A stretch of 64,000 nucleotides of DNA from Gordonia iterans (GTDB lineage: Bacteria; Actinomycetota; Actinomycetes; Mycobacteriales; Mycobacteriaceae): NCBI RefSeq assembly GCF_002993285.1, contig NZ_CP027433.1, positions 1,922,001-1,986,000 of the forward strand. Direction: 5' to 3'. The notes below the pieces were generated by a model that saw only the letters and a list, made by a program, of their open reading frames with translations, had not been told where the DNA came from and made no database searches. The position numbers were made by a program, and so were the translations under genes. Position 1 is the stretch's first letter. Each line of letters starts with the position of its first letter. Positions 38,482-47,699 of this stretch are shown piece by piece.

Positions 38482-39147
38482 TTGGCTCGCGTGACGTCTC
38501 GGACGTGGCCGCCCCGTACCACCGTGCGCCGGGCGGCGTCGCTGCGCACGTACGAGTTCACTTTGGAGCGCAGCGGCCTCGGCCCGGTCGCGGGAGTCGA
38601 TGAGGCCGGGCGCGGCGCCTGTGCGGGGCCGCTGGTGGTGGCCGCCTGTATCTTGAGTCCGACCCAGCTCAAGTCTCTCGCCGAGCTGGACGATTCCAAG
38701 AAGCTGTCGGAGACGATGCGCGAACGGCTCTACCGTGCCGTGACGCGGCACGCGGTCGCCTGGAACGTGGTCACGATCCCGGCGGCGGAGATCGACCGCA
38801 TCGGCATCCACGTCGCCAACATCCGGGGGATGCGCCAGGCCGTCGCCGGGTTGGCGGTGCGACCGGGCTACGTCCTCTCCGACGGGTTCACCGTTCCCGG
38901 GCTGCCGGCGCCGTCGCTGCCGGTGATCGGCGGGGACGCCAACGCGGCGTGCATCGCCGCCGCCTCGGTGCTGGCCAAGGTCAGTCGCGACCGGATCATG
39001 GCGGGCCTCGACGACGTGCACCAGGGGTACGACTTCGCCGTGCACAAGGGCTACAGCACGGCGCTCCACATGGCCCGCCTCGACACGCTCGGGCCCTCGC
39101 CGGAGCACCGGATGTCCTACAAGAACGTGCGCGCTAGGCTTGCCTGA
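38482..39147 (+). CDS. rnhB: Ribonuclease HII
   Basis: Cuts RNA in RNA-DNA hybrids and single ribonucleotides, 221 aa from a TTG at 38482; a GTG at 38491 would be three codons shorter. The [18 protein letters not shown] motif has the catalytic Asp-Glu, DDSKKLSE and later SDGF and [20 protein letters not shown] carry the other metal ligands. The C-terminal [28 protein letters not shown] is typical. Its stop overlaps the next start by one base. Confidence 0.96.
   Translation: MARVTSRTWPPRTTVRRAASLRTYEFTLERSGLGPVAGVDEAGRGACAGPLVVAACILSPTQLKSLAELDDSKKLSETMRERLYRAVTRHAVAWNVVTIPAAEIDRIGIHVANIRGMRQAVAGLAVRPGYVLSDGFTVPGLPAPSLPVIGGDANAACIAAASVLAKVSRDRIMAGLDDVHQGYDFAVHKGYSTALHMARLDTLGPSPEHRMSYKNVRARLA
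39135..39140 (+). promoter_or_regulatory. Leaderless -10 element inside rnhB
   Basis: TAGGCT ends six bases before the DUF2469 ATG at 39147, inside the last codons of rnhB. The gene may thus have its own leaderless transcript as well as the rnhB read-through. Confidence 0.4.
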
Positions 39148-39467
39148 TGAGCGCTGAAGATCTCGAGAAGTACGAAGCCGAGATGGAGTTGTCCCTGTAC
39201 CGCGAGTACAAGGATCTGGTCGGGCAGTTCTCATACGTCGTGGAGACCGAACGCCGGTTCTACCTGGCCAACGGCGTGAATCTGGTGCCGCGGAACAACG
39301 ACGGCGAGGTCTACTTCGAGATTCACCTGACCGACGCCTGGGTGTGGGACATGTACCGGCCGGCGAGATTCGTCAAACAGGTCCGCGTGGTGACCTTCAA
39401 GGACGTGAACATCGAGGAGCTCGAGCGGTCGGAGCTGCGGCTGCCCGACGAGCCCCCGATCGGGTGA
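39147..39467 (+). CDS. DUF2469 family protein
   Basis: 106 aa, actinobacterial DUF2469 (Rv2901c-like), function unknown. The sequence [68 protein letters not shown] is highly conserved in the order. It follows rnhB directly. Confidence 0.92.
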   Translation: MSAEDLEKYEAEMELSLYREYKDLVGQFSYVVETERRFYLANGVNLVPRNNDGEVYFEIHLTDAWVWDMYRPARFVKQVRVVTFKDVNIEELERSELRLPDEPPIG

Positions 39468-39640
39468 GGCCCGGCGCGGACGGCACCGGCGAGCCTGTCG
39501 GGTCGGCGTCTGCGCGCCTCGCTCCCTGACGCAGCGGTCGTGTCAAGGCCCCGAGCGGATGTTGTGGACAGCAGCAGTTGTCCACAGCCCGGTGCCGGCC
39601 GTGGGTGACGCCCCCGGACGGCGGACACCATGATTCGTCC

Positions 39641-40048
39641 ATGGGGGATAACAACACGGTGCGCCGCGATCGCCGCCGACACGTGGGCCGGATCGGCGAG
39701 GATCTCGCGGCGGAGTTCGTCCGAGCGCGAGGGTGGCGGATCCTGGACCGCAACTGGCGGACACGCTACGGCGAGCTCGATCTGATCGCCGCCGACGGCA
39801 GCACCCTGGTGATCGTCGAGGTGAAGACCCGGGCGTCGCGCACGTTCACCGATCCGGTGGCCGCGGTCACCCCGCCCAAACTGCGGCGGATGCGCCTGCT
39901 GGCCCGACAGTGGCTCGCCGAGCAGCCCGACGGCGCGCCGTGGTGGGAGGTGATCCGCTTCGACGCGGTGTCGATTCAGCTCGACCTGAACCACCCCGAG
40001 GACCGCTCTGCGGCCCGGTTGTGCCATCACGCCGGCCTGGTCGAGTGA
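39641..40048 (+). CDS. YraN/UPF0102 endonuclease-like protein
   Basis: 135 aa, UPF0102 family with a restriction-endonuclease-like fold. The catalytic core ILDRNWRTRYGELDLIAADGSTLVIVEVKTRAS carries the E-L-D...E-V-K motif. Starts upstream of 39641 are less likely; MGDNNTVRRDRRRHVGRIGEDLAAEFVRARGW fits the family N-terminus. It precedes comM and dprA, the genes handling incoming DNA, as in mycobacteria. Confidence 0.93.
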   Translation: MGDNNTVRRDRRRHVGRIGEDLAAEFVRARGWRILDRNWRTRYGELDLIAADGSTLVIVEVKTRASRTFTDPVAAVTPPKLRRMRLLARQWLAEQPDGAPWWEVIRFDAVSIQLDLNHPEDRSAARLCHHAGLVE

Positions 40049-40057
40049 GGGCCTGCG

Positions 40058-41569
40058 ATGCGTGTCGTGGGAAACGTCCATTCGATGGGCCTGTGCGGGT
40101 TCGTGGCCTCGCCGGTGGAGATTCAGGGAAACATCGCCTCCGGGCTTCCGGGGGTGACCATCAGCGGCAGCGTCGACGGCTCGCTGCGCGAGGCCAAGGA
40201 CCGTGTGCGGGCAGCGGTGGTCAACAGCGGTCTCAAGTGGCCGGAACTGAAGGTCACGGTGGCACTGGCCCCCGCCGACCTGCGGAAGGAGGGTTCGGGA
40301 TTCGATCTCGGCATGGCGCTGTCGGTGCTGATCGCCGACCGGTCTGCCGATCCGGAGCGGCTGGTCGGCACGGTGGTCCTGGGCGAGCTCGCCCTCGACG
40401 GCCGGGTGCGTCCGGTGCGCGGCGTGCTGCCGCTGCTGCTGGCGGCCCGCGACGCGGGGTTCCGGCGCGCCGTGGTCCCGGTCGGCAATCTGCGCGAGGC
40501 CGCGCTGGTCGACGATCTGTCGGTCGGTGGCGCACAATCGCTGTCGCAGGTGGTCGCGTGGCTGGCCGGGATGACGACGCTGGACCCGATTCCCGACGGC
40601 AAGCCCGGGCCGCCGCCGCCGATCCCGGACATGGCCGACGTCGCCGGGCAGTCCGAAGCGCGCCATGCCCTGGAGGTGGCCGCGGCGGGCGGGCACCACG
40701 TCCTGATGACCGGCCCGCCGGGCATCGGCAAGACGATGCTGGCTTCCCGGCTCCCCGGGATCCTGCCTCCGCTGCTTCCGGAGGAGGCGCTGGAGGTGAC
40801 CGCGATCCATTCGGTGGCCGGCACGCTGCCGTCGCACCATCCGCTGATCACCGTGCCGCCGTTGGTCGCCCCGCATCACAGTGTGACGTCGACGGCGCTG
40901 CTGGGCGGTGGCACCGGCATGGCGCGGCCCGGAGCGGTCTCGCGGGCCCATCGTGGCGTGCTGTTTCTGGACGAGTGCGCCGAGATGGGCCCCAAGGTGC
41001 TCGACGGCCTGCGCCAGCCGCTGGAGGAGGGGCGTGTCACGGTGTCGCGCCGCGACGGGGACGCGAGCTATCCGGCGCGGTTCTTGCTGCTGCTCGCTGC
41101 GAACCCGTGCCCCTGTGCGCCCGCGCACGACGTCGACTGTGTGTGCACCTCGATCGCGCGGCGGCGCTACCTGGGGAAGCTCTCGGGCCCGCTCCTGGAT
41201 CGCATCGACATCCGGGTGCAGATGGAGCCGCCGGGCAGCACCATGCTCTTGAGCGAGCGAGGCGAACCGTCCGCGACGATCGCGCGACGCGTGGCTGCGG
41301 CGCGCGAACGCGCACGGGAGCGCTGGCGCGATCACGGCTGGCTGACCAATGCTGAGGTACCGGGAAAGGCTCTGCGACAGGACTTTCCGCTGGCCCCTGA
41401 TGCTCTCGCGCCGATCGAGAAGTATCTGCGGGACGGGCGGGTGACCGCGCGCGGCGCCGATCGGGCACTGCGGCTGGCGTGGACGCTCTGCGACCTGCGC
41501 GGCGGTGATCGGCCCGGCCCGGACGACGTCGCGCAGGCCTTGCTGTACCGCGACCGAGAGCTCCGGTGA
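40058..41569 (+). CDS. comM: ComM/YifB-family AAA+ ATPase
   Basis: 503 aa Mg-chelatase-like helicase. In Vibrio ComM aids branch migration during natural transformation. A Lon-like N-terminal domain (to about 190) is followed by an AAA+ module: Walker A GPPGIGKTML (about 218-227), Walker B GVLFLDECAEM. A Cys cluster (NPCPCAPAHDVDCVC) is a family hallmark. ATG start nine bases after yraN; overlap with dprA is four bases. Confidence 0.94.
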   Translation: MRVVGNVHSMGLCGFVASPVEIQGNIASGLPGVTISGSVDGSLREAKDRVRAAVVNSGLKWPELKVTVALAPADLRKEGSGFDLGMALSVLIADRSADPERLVGTVVLGELALDGRVRPVRGVLPLLLAARDAGFRRAVVPVGNLREAALVDDLSVGGAQSLSQVVAWLAGMTTLDPIPDGKPGPPPPIPDMADVAGQSEARHALEVAAAGGHHVLMTGPPGIGKTMLASRLPGILPPLLPEEALEVTAIHSVAGTLPSHHPLITVPPLVAPHHSVTSTALLGGGTGMARPGAVSRAHRGVLFLDECAEMGPKVLDGLRQPLEEGRVTVSRRDGDASYPARFLLLLAANPCPCAPAHDVDCVCTSIARRRYLGKLSGPLLDRIDIRVQMEPPGSTMLLSERGEPSATIARRVAAARERARERWRDHGWLTNAEVPGKALRQDFPLAPDALAPIEKYLRDGRVTARGADRALRLAWTLCDLRGGDRPGPDDVAQALLYRDRELR

Positions 41570-42708
41570 GCGCGATGGACGAGCGGGAACTGCGCGCGTG
41601 GGCATACCTGACGGCGGTCGCCGAGCCGCCGTGCGCGCCGCTGATCGACCTGGTGCAACGGCACGGCGTGATCGAGGCGGCCCGGATGGTCAGGTCGCGC
41701 GCGGTGCCGGCCGGGCACAGCGCGGCGCTCGTCGCCACCGAGGCGCGCTACGCGACCGACACCTCTGCCCGAGACCTGGAGACCGCGGCCGCCCTCGGCG
41801 CTCGGCTGGTGACCCGTGAGGACGACGAGTGGCCCGCCTGGTGCCTGCTGGCGCTGGATCAGGCGAGCACCGCGGCGCGCGGGGGCGCCCCGCTCGCGAT
41901 CTGGGTCCGGGGGCCGCGATCACCGGTGGAGGCGACGGCCTCGGCGATCGGGCTCGTCGGCTCCCGGGCGGCGACGTCGTACGGCGAGCACGTCGCCGGC
42001 CGGATGGGCTCAGAGCTGGCCGGCGCAGGCTGGTGCGTGGTCTCGGGCGGGGCCTTCGGGATCGACGGCGCGGCCCACCGGGGCGCGCTCGCCGCGGGCG
42101 GTCCGACCGTCGCCGTGCTGGCCTGCGGAATCGATCGCGACTATCCGGCCGGCCATGCGAAGCTGTTGTCCGAGATCGCCCGCCGGGGTCTGGTGATCAG
42201 TGAGTACGCGCCGGGCACCACCGCGGCCAAGCACCGGTTCCTCACGCGCAACCGGCTGGTCGCCGCGCTGGCGGGGGCGCTGGTGGTGGTCGAGGCAGGA
42301 CGGAGGTCCGGGGCGGCCAACACCGCGGCGTGGGCGAGACATCTCGGGCGTCCGCTCGGGGCGGTTCCGGGCCCGGTGACCAGTGCGACCTCGGTGGGGT
42401 GTCATCAGATGATCGCCGACGGCGACGCCACGCTGGTGACCGACGCGAAGGCCGCGATCGCGCTGGTCGACGTCGACGGTCGTGACACGCATCTGCCGTC
42501 GCCGCCCAAGCCCACCGACGACCTGGATCCCGTGCAGTTCCGGGTGATCGAAGCGCTCCCGGCCCGGGGCGGGCTGAGCATCGACGAGATCGCGTTCGTC
42601 GCCGGGCTGCCGGTGACGCAGGTCCGCCCGGCGTTGGCCGTCCTCGAAGTGAAGGGCCTCGTCGAATCGGCGGCCGGTGTCTGGGTGCTCGCCGGGACGG
42701 CAGGCTGA
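41566..42708 (+). CDS. dprA: DNA processing protein DprA
   Basis: 380 aa; loads RecA on incoming single-stranded DNA. The Rossmann-like core shows IGLVGSRAATSYGEHVAGRMGSELAGAGW, SGGAFGIDGAAHRGAL, CGIDRDYPAGH, FLTRNRLVAALAGALVVVEAGRRSGA and GAVPGPVTS. A winged-helix C-terminus (about 320-375) is present. GTG start. In actinobacteria without known transformation its role is unclear. Confidence 0.95.
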   Translation: MSAMDERELRAWAYLTAVAEPPCAPLIDLVQRHGVIEAARMVRSRAVPAGHSAALVATEARYATDTSARDLETAAALGARLVTREDDEWPAWCLLALDQASTAARGGAPLAIWVRGPRSPVEATASAIGLVGSRAATSYGEHVAGRMGSELAGAGWCVVSGGAFGIDGAAHRGALAAGGPTVAVLACGIDRDYPAGHAKLLSEIARRGLVISEYAPGTTAAKHRFLTRNRLVAALAGALVVVEAGRRSGAANTAAWARHLGRPLGAVPGPVTSATSVGCHQMIADGDATLVTDAKAAIALVDVDGRDTHLPSPPKPTDDLDPVQFRVIEALPARGGLSIDEIAFVAGLPVTQVRPALAVLEVKGLVESAAGVWVLAGTAG

Positions 42709-42730
42709 GACGGGCAGGGCCGCGGGTGGC

Positions 42731-43411
42731 TCAGACCGGCTCGGCCATCGGCACGACGAAGTCGACGCCGGTCAGTTTGATACGGGTGTCGAGGTCGCCG
42801 TTCCACTCGATCCCGACGCCGTGTCGTCGCAGGACGGGGAGCACGACGTCGTTCATCAGCCCGACGGTGACGCGTGCGTAATTCTCCTCGCGCTGGGTGT
42901 CGGTCATGGCGCCCCAGTCGTGTTCGGTGAAGAACGCCGGAAGGAAGGCGCCGTAGTTGAGGTAAGTGCTGCGCTCTTCGAAGATGCTGTCGGTGTCTTG
43001 CGTGTGGAAGAAGACGTAGCCGCGCCACTCCCGGGTGTCGTCACGCTCGGCGAAGATCTCGGAACTGCCGCACGTTCCGCAGCAGGTGAAGTCCGCGCGC
43101 GCGACGATGCCGTGGTCCGCGAGTTCGGTGAAGCCGCGGTCCAGCGCAGTCCCGGGCACCGGCAGCCCCCACCGAGCCTGCTGATCCCGGCGGGCGAGGA
43201 TCACCGACCGGAACCACTGCGCGGCCCGTTCCTCGGGGATCCCGGCTGCCTCGAGCTCCTCGGTGAAGTGCTCCAGGTACATGTCGACGCCGTTCTCCCC
43301 GCGCAGCGCCTGCTGCCAGGTCTGCTCTTCGACGTAGTCGGCGTCCTCACCGAGGTCCCAATCCTGGGGAAGGGCGTATCCGTCGGGTCGGGCGTAGAAG
43401 TCCGGAGTCAT
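42731..43411 (-). CDS. DUF6891-like protein with Cys motif
   Basis: 226 aa, cytosolic, no membrane segments. The middle has FTCCGTCGSSEIFAERDD, followed by GYVFFHTQDTDSIFEERSTYLNYGAF, a pattern I associate with the DUF6891 family; function unknown. A CC-x-x-C could bind a metal or form a disulphide. It converges with dprA and is divergent from the siderophore-interacting protein gene. Confidence 0.65.
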   Translation of the reverse strand: MTPDFYARPDGYALPQDWDLGEDADYVEEQTWQQALRGENGVDMYLEHFTEELEAAGIPEERAAQWFRSVILARRDQQARWGLPVPGTALDRGFTELADHGIVARADFTCCGTCGSSEIFAERDDTREWRGYVFFHTQDTDSIFEERSTYLNYGAFLPAFFTEHDWGAMTDTQREENYARVTVGLMNDVVLPVLRRHGVGIEWNGDLDTRIKLTGVDFVVPMAEPV

Positions 43412-43519
43412 GCGACCTTTCTACCCGGCGATCGCCCGAGTGACACGACCGGTCGATGAATCGGCGGGTGCCCCAGGTGCCGTCATCCCCGGCGCGTGGG
43501 TCATTCCACACATCGGAAC

Positions 43520-43538
43520 TTAGGGTGGCCTCACAAAG
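43520..43538 (+). promoter_or_regulatory. Candidate IdeR iron box
   Basis: TTAGGGTGGCCTCACAAAG matches the IdeR/DtxR consensus TTAGGTTAGSCTAACCTAA at 13 of 19 positions, with the left half nearly intact. It covers the place of the -35 for the TAGCGT -10 at 43555-43560, so binding would block transcription of the siderophore-interacting protein when iron is plentiful. Confidence 0.5.
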
Positions 43539-43554
43539 TGTTCGGGGCCCCGGG

Positions 43555-43560
43555 TAGCGT
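43555..43560 (+). promoter_or_regulatory. Leaderless -10 of siderophore-interacting protein gene
   Basis: TAGCGT ends seven bases before the ATG at 43568. Confidence 0.5.
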
Positions 43561-43567
43561 GGTGGGC

Positions 43568-44410
43568 ATGGCGCGCAGACTGAACACGATGACCGTCCAG
43601 CGGACCGAGCGGCTCACCGACCACCTGGTCCGTGTGTGGCTCGGCGGCGACGGCTACGACCGCTTCGTCGCGACCGGCGACACCGACATGTACGTCAAGC
43701 TCATTTTCCCGCCGCCCGGGACCGACGTCGCCTATCCCGAGCCGCTGGACATGGACCGGATCGCCGCGGAATTCCCGCCGGAGCAGCAACCGGTGCTGCG
43801 GACCTACACCATCCGGTACGACGACCCGCAGGCTCGCGAGATCGCCGTCGACTTCGTGGTCCACGGCGACGAGGGGATCGCCGGCCCGTGGGCCGCGCGC
43901 GTGCAGCGGGGGGAGACCGTGCACTTCTTCGGACCGGGCAGCGGCTACCGCCCGGATCCAGACGCCCCGTGGCACCTGCTCGTCTCCGACGAGGCGGGCC
44001 TGCCGGCCTTGGCGGCGGCGCTCGAAGCGCTCCCGCCGTATGCCGTCGCGAAGGTCTTCATCGAGGTGGGCGGCCCGGAGGACGAACTCGATCTGAACGC
44101 CCCGGCGGGGGCCGAGATCACGTGGGTGCACCGGGGAGCCTCCTCGGACGCCGTCGGCGAAGACCTGGCCGGCGACAACGCTCCGGTGATCGAGGCGGTC
44201 CGGGCGGCGCAGTGGCTCGACGGCGAGCCGCAGGTCTTCATCCACGGCGAGGCACAGGCGGTGATGAAGAACCTCCGCCCGTACGTCCGCAAGGAGCGGG
44301 GCGTGAGCGCCAAGCGGGCCGCGTCGATCTCCGGGTACTGGCGCCGCGGTCGCACCGAAGAGGGTTTCCGCCAGTGGAAGGCCGAGCAGCGCGCCGTCGG
44401 CGGGGCCTGA
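43568..44410 (+). CDS. Siderophore-interacting FAD reductase
   Basis: 280 aa, SIP/ViuB family. It frees iron from ferric siderophores by reduction in the cytosol. The FAD-binding R-x-Y-T motif is LRTYTIRYDD, followed by GIAGPWAARVQRGETVHFFGPG. The C-terminal NAD(P)-binding half includes FIHGEAQAVMKNLRPYVRKERGVSAKRAASISGYWRRGRTEEGFRQWK. Candidate IdeR box upstream. In mycobacteria the related gene (Rv2895c) holds the same place before xerC. Confidence 0.93.
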   Translation: MARRLNTMTVQRTERLTDHLVRVWLGGDGYDRFVATGDTDMYVKLIFPPPGTDVAYPEPLDMDRIAAEFPPEQQPVLRTYTIRYDDPQAREIAVDFVVHGDEGIAGPWAARVQRGETVHFFGPGSGYRPDPDAPWHLLVSDEAGLPALAAALEALPPYAVAKVFIEVGGPEDELDLNAPAGAEITWVHRGASSDAVGEDLAGDNAPVIEAVRAAQWLDGEPQVFIHGEAQAVMKNLRPYVRKERGVSAKRAASISGYWRRGRTEEGFRQWKAEQRAVGGA

Positions 44411-44422
44411 CACGCAGGGCCC

Positions 44423-44450
44423 GCGCCGGGCGACGGCGTCGGGCCGGCGC
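44423..44450. terminator. Bidirectional hairpin between convergent genes
   Basis: GCGCCGG/CCGGCGC (44423-44429 with 44444-44450) encloses a further CGAC/GTCG stem (44431-44434 with 44438-44441). It lies between the convergent siderophore-interacting protein and MFS genes. Confidence 0.55.
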
Positions 44451-45899
44451 TCAGACCACCGGCTGCTCGTCGACCGGGGCCTTCGCCGGTATGACCAGGG
44501 CGGTGGCCGCGGCCACCGCACACGCGCCCAGCGCGATCGCCGCGCCCCACACGTAGGCGGCGGAGGTCGGCAGCGACACGGCGGCGCCACCGGTGCGGAC
44601 GACGGTGGTGGAGGCGGCCAGGATCATCCCGATCGCCGCGGTCGCCAGTGACGTGCCGACCGCTCGCATCAGGGCGTTGACTCCGTTGGCCTCCCCGGTG
44701 TGCGACACCGGCACCCAATTCATGATCAACGCGGGCATGGCGGAGTAGGCGATGCCGAGGCCGGCGCCGGAGAGGATGTTGGCCGCCAGCAGCCACAGCC
44801 AGCCGGTCCACGGTCCGGTGATCATCACCAGCAGCACGACGTAGCCGCCGCCCATCACCACTGAGCCGAGCGCCAGTGAGACGCGGGCCCCGAAGCGGCT
44901 GGTCAGCGCCGCCGATACCGACGAGAACACGAACATCACCAGGCCACCCGGCATCAGGACCAGGCTGGCGAGCACCATCGAAAGGCCGAGACCGGTGCTG
45001 CCTGCGTCGCCGGCCGCGGTCGGGGCCATCAGTATCTGGATGGGAATCATCTGCATCGCGTAGAAGGCGAAACCGGCCGCGATAGATGCGACGTTCGTCA
45101 GGGCCACGGCGCGCCCGGTGTTGAGTCGGAGGTCGACCAGTGGATCGGGGACGCGCCACTCCCATCGGCACCAGAGGGCAGCGGCGACGAGGAAGCCGCC
45201 GAACAGCCCGAGCGTCACGGGGCTTCTCCATCCCCATTCGTCACCCTTGGACACCGCCAGCAGCACGCAGGTCAGCAGGACGGTGAGGCCGAGTGCGCCG
45301 ACGACGTCGAAGCGGCCGCCGGTGGGCCGGCCGCGGACCGGCACCGTGAAGACGACGGCGACGCCGGCCGCGAGGGCAACGGCCGCCGACACCCAGAACA
45401 GCGCATGCCAGTTCAGCTGTTGGGCGATCACCGCGGCGAACGGCAGACCGAGCGAGCCTCCGACGCCGAGTGAGGCGCTCATCGCGCCGACCGAGGCTCC
45501 GAGCCGGTCGGCGGGCACGATGTCGCGCATCAGTGAGATTCCCAGGGCGATGGTCCCGATGCCGAGTCCCTGCAGCCCGCGCCCGATGAGGAACACGACC
45601 AGGCCCGGCGCCAGCGCACACACGGCGGAGCCGACTGCCACCGCCGCCATCGAGGCGACCACCATCCGGCGTTTGCCGAACATGTCGCCGAGCCGCCCGG
45701 CGATCGGGGTGATCACCGCGCCGACGAGGAGCGTGATGGTCAGCGCCCAGGAGGCGTTGGTCGACGACGTCTTCAGGAGCGTCGGCAGTGCGGGGATCAG
45801 CGGCACGATGATCGTCTGCATCACTGCGACGACGATCCCGGCCGCGCACAGGACGGCGACGGCGAGGCGGGGGTGCTTCTCGGGGCTGGAGGTCATCAC
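44451..45899 (-). CDS. MFS drug-efflux-type transporter
   Basis: 482 aa with about 14 membrane helices, DHA2-type proton-driven exporter. Motif A is GRLGDMFGKRRMVVASM and motif C-like SLGVGGSLGLPFAAVIAQQL. It begins GTG-ATG (45899 or 45896). The adjacent siderophore-reductase gene could hint at siderophore export, but drug export is equally possible. An inverted repeat upstream may be its operator. Confidence 0.88.
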   Translation of the reverse strand: MMTSSPEKHPRLAVAVLCAAGIVVAVMQTIIVPLIPALPTLLKTSSTNASWALTITLLVGAVITPIAGRLGDMFGKRRMVVASMAAVAVGSAVCALAPGLVVFLIGRGLQGLGIGTIALGISLMRDIVPADRLGASVGAMSASLGVGGSLGLPFAAVIAQQLNWHALFWVSAAVALAAGVAVVFTVPVRGRPTGGRFDVVGALGLTVLLTCVLLAVSKGDEWGWRSPVTLGLFGGFLVAAALWCRWEWRVPDPLVDLRLNTGRAVALTNVASIAAGFAFYAMQMIPIQILMAPTAAGDAGSTGLGLSMVLASLVLMPGGLVMFVFSSVSAALTSRFGARVSLALGSVVMGGGYVVLLVMITGPWTGWLWLLAANILSGAGLGIAYSAMPALIMNWVPVSHTGEANGVNALMRAVGTSLATAAIGMILAASTTVVRTGGAAVSLPTSAAYVWGAAIALGACAVAAATALVIPAKAPVDEQPVV

Positions 45900-45969
45900 G
45901 GCGGCGATTCGTAAGCGGGCTCGGCAGCGAGCGATGGACGGGACACGAGGGGAGTAAGCGCTCGCTCAT

Positions 45970-45984
45970 CGACGGTATACGTCG
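45970..45984. promoter_or_regulatory. Inverted repeat, candidate operator of MFS gene
   Basis: CGACG-GTATA-CGTCG forms a perfect 5-bp inverted repeat with a 5-bp AT-rich centre, about 70-85 bp before the MFS gene. It fits a TetR- or MarR-type binding site; no regulator gene lies next to it. Confidence 0.35.
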
Positions 45985-46100
45985 ACTCGTTCGCCGCGCA
46001 CCCCGACCGGTGCGTACCCGACGAGAACGCGGGCCGGCGCCTGGTGCACGGGCCGGCGCCTCCGGCGAAACGGGTCGAACCGCCGTTCGGCTCGGCGGCC

Positions 46101-46106
46101 TACACT
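46101..46106 (+). promoter_or_regulatory. Leaderless -10 of xerC
   Basis: TACACT ends seven bases before the xerC ATG at 46114. Confidence 0.55.
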
Positions 46107-46113
46107 GGCGGTC

Positions 46114-47001
46114 ATGGCCGAGGTGCTCGACGAGTTCGCGCAACACCTGCGGCTCGAGCGCGCTCGTAGCGAGCACACCGTCCGGGCCTACACCGGCGAC
46201 GTGCGCGGCCTGATCTCCTACGCCGGTGCACGCGGGGTAGCCCTCTCCGCGATCGATCTGTCGCTCTTGCGGGGGTGGCTCGCCGAGCAGACGCGGCGCG
46301 GCGTCGCCCGTACCACCGTCGCCCGCCAGGTGTCCTCCGTCAAGACCTTCTGTGCGTGGGCGGTACGCGAGGGCATCCTCGGATCCGATCCGGCCGCCCG
46401 CCTTCAGGCGCCGAAGGCGCATCGAGCACTGCCCGCAGTGTTGGGCCCCGAGCAGGCGGCGCGAGCGGTCGAGTCACTCGCCCGCGACGACGACGGCGGG
46501 CCCCTCGTCCTCCGGGACCGACTGGTGCTCGAACTGTTGTACTCCTGCGGTATCCGGGTCGGCGAACTGTGCGGCCTCGACCTCGGTGACGTCGACGCGG
46601 CGCGGCGGGTGCTGCGCGTGATCGGCAAAGGCGACAAACAGCGGTCAGTGCCCTTCGGGGTGCCCGCCGAAGAGGCCATCGACACGTGGCTGCGACGTGG
46701 CCGGCCCGCGCTGGCGACCACCGCGTCGGGGGAGGCGCTCCTGCTCGGCGCCCGCGGAAGGCGGCTCGATCAGCGGATGGCGCGGACCGTCGTGCACCGG
46801 GCGACCGCGGCGCAGGGCGCCGACGTCGGGCCGCACGGCCTGCGGCACAGCGCAGCGACCCACTTGCTGGAGGGCGGTGCCGACCTGCGCGTGGTTCAGG
46901 AACTGCTCGGGCATTCGTCGCTGGCGACCACCCAGCTGTACACGCACGTCAGCGTCGAACGACTGCGTGCGGTCCACGACCAGGCCCATCCGCGGGCCTG
47001 A
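46114..47001 (+). CDS. xerC: Tyrosine recombinase XerC
   Basis: 295 aa, one of the pair resolving chromosome dimers at dif. The N-terminal SAM-like DNA-binding domain contains [22 protein letters not shown]. Catalytic residues are seen in [12 protein letters not shown] (Arg), [12 protein letters not shown] (Lys), [38 protein letters not shown] (His, Arg, His, Tyr). It is a housekeeping Xer, not a phage integrase: no prophage or att site lies nearby. Confidence 0.95.
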   Translation: MAEVLDEFAQHLRLERARSEHTVRAYTGDVRGLISYAGARGVALSAIDLSLLRGWLAEQTRRGVARTTVARQVSSVKTFCAWAVREGILGSDPAARLQAPKAHRALPAVLGPEQAARAVESLARDDDGGPLVLRDRLVLELLYSCGIRVGELCGLDLGDVDAARRVLRVIGKGDKQRSVPFGVPAEEAIDTWLRRGRPALATTASGEALLLGARGRRLDQRMARTVVHRATAAQGADVGPHGLRHSAATHLLEGGADLRVVQELLGHSSLATTQLYTHVSVERLRAVHDQAHPRA

Positions 47002-47013
47002 CGGACCCGATCC

Positions 47014-47625
47014 TCACCGGGGTGTCCCCGCAGGTGGCTCACCGATCGGTTTCAATCGCACCCGAACGGCGCCGACCAGTGCCAGGGGATTGAGGTAGTG
47101 CGCGGTGCGGCCCGCTCCGCGCCGGGCGCCCCAGTGCAGGCACGCCGTCGCCGCGCAGCCGGGGTGTCCGGCGTCCAGATAGCCGAGCACTTGACCGAGG
47201 CCGACGGTCTCGCCGGCCTGCACCACTGCCCGGACCGGCTCATAGGTGGTGATGATCCCGTCCGGATGCGACACCGACACGGTCGGGCGGCCGGCCACCG
47301 CGCCGGCGAAGCGCACCGTGCCGGCACCGGCGGCGAGGACTGCCGCGTCGGCCGCCGAGCCCAGGTCGACGCCACGATGACCGGGCAGCCAGCGCTGTGC
47401 CGGGGGATCGAACCCGCGAACGACGGCTGGTCGCGGCGCCAGCGGCCAATCGTAGGCGGCGTGCGGAGCCCCCGGGGCCGTCGTGCCGGTCCCGGCGAGC
47501 AGGACGCCGATCAGGAGCAGCACCGCCCGAATCCGGGAGCGCGGGCTGGTTCTGCGGCGCAGGCTGGTCGTGGGGTGCGGCGTGGTCCTACGGCGCAGGG
47601 TGCGCGCGCGAGGCGGTGTGCTCAT
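47014..47625 (-). CDS. Secreted M23 metallopeptidase
   Basis: 203 aa. A basic N-terminus (about 1-32) precedes a hydrophobic signal or anchor (AVLLLIGVLLAGTGT, about 34-50). The LytM domain has GHRGVDLG (His and Asp zinc ligands) and CLHWGARRG, the actinobacterial version of the H-x-H motif with Cys in the first position. Likely acts on peptidoglycan or as a cofactor of an amidase. It converges with xerC and is divergent from rpsB (Rv2891-like arrangement). Confidence 0.88.
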   Translation of the reverse strand: MSTPPRARTLRRRTTPHPTTSLRRRTSPRSRIRAVLLLIGVLLAGTGTTAPGAPHAAYDWPLAPRPAVVRGFDPPAQRWLPGHRGVDLGSAADAAVLAAGAGTVRFAGAVAGRPTVSVSHPDGIITTYEPVRAVVQAGETVGLGQVLGYLDAGHPGCAATACLHWGARRGAGRTAHYLNPLALVGAVRVRLKPIGEPPAGTPR

Positions 47626-47663
47626 ACAAGGTCAGACGCAGCGGGGTCCCGTCCGGATCCGTT

Positions 47664-47693
47664 TTGGTCCTCCGGCGTGTCGCGGCGTAGAGT
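47664..47693 (+). promoter_or_regulatory. Promoter of rpsB-tsf
   Basis: TTGGTC (47664-47669), 18-bp spacer, TAGAGT (47688-47693). The start would be near 47700, giving a leader of about 170 nt. Confidence 0.55.
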
Positions 47694-47699
47694 GGACGA

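Noticed and set aside
46114..47001. Integrase of a mobile element
   Set aside because: The protein is a standard-length XerC in its conserved chromosomal place with no att repeats or phage genes nearby.
47398..47420. A tRNA-T-arm-like sequence (GGTTCGATCC on the minus strand)
   Set aside because: It lies within the M23 peptidase coding sequence, and no acceptor, D or anticodon stems surround it.
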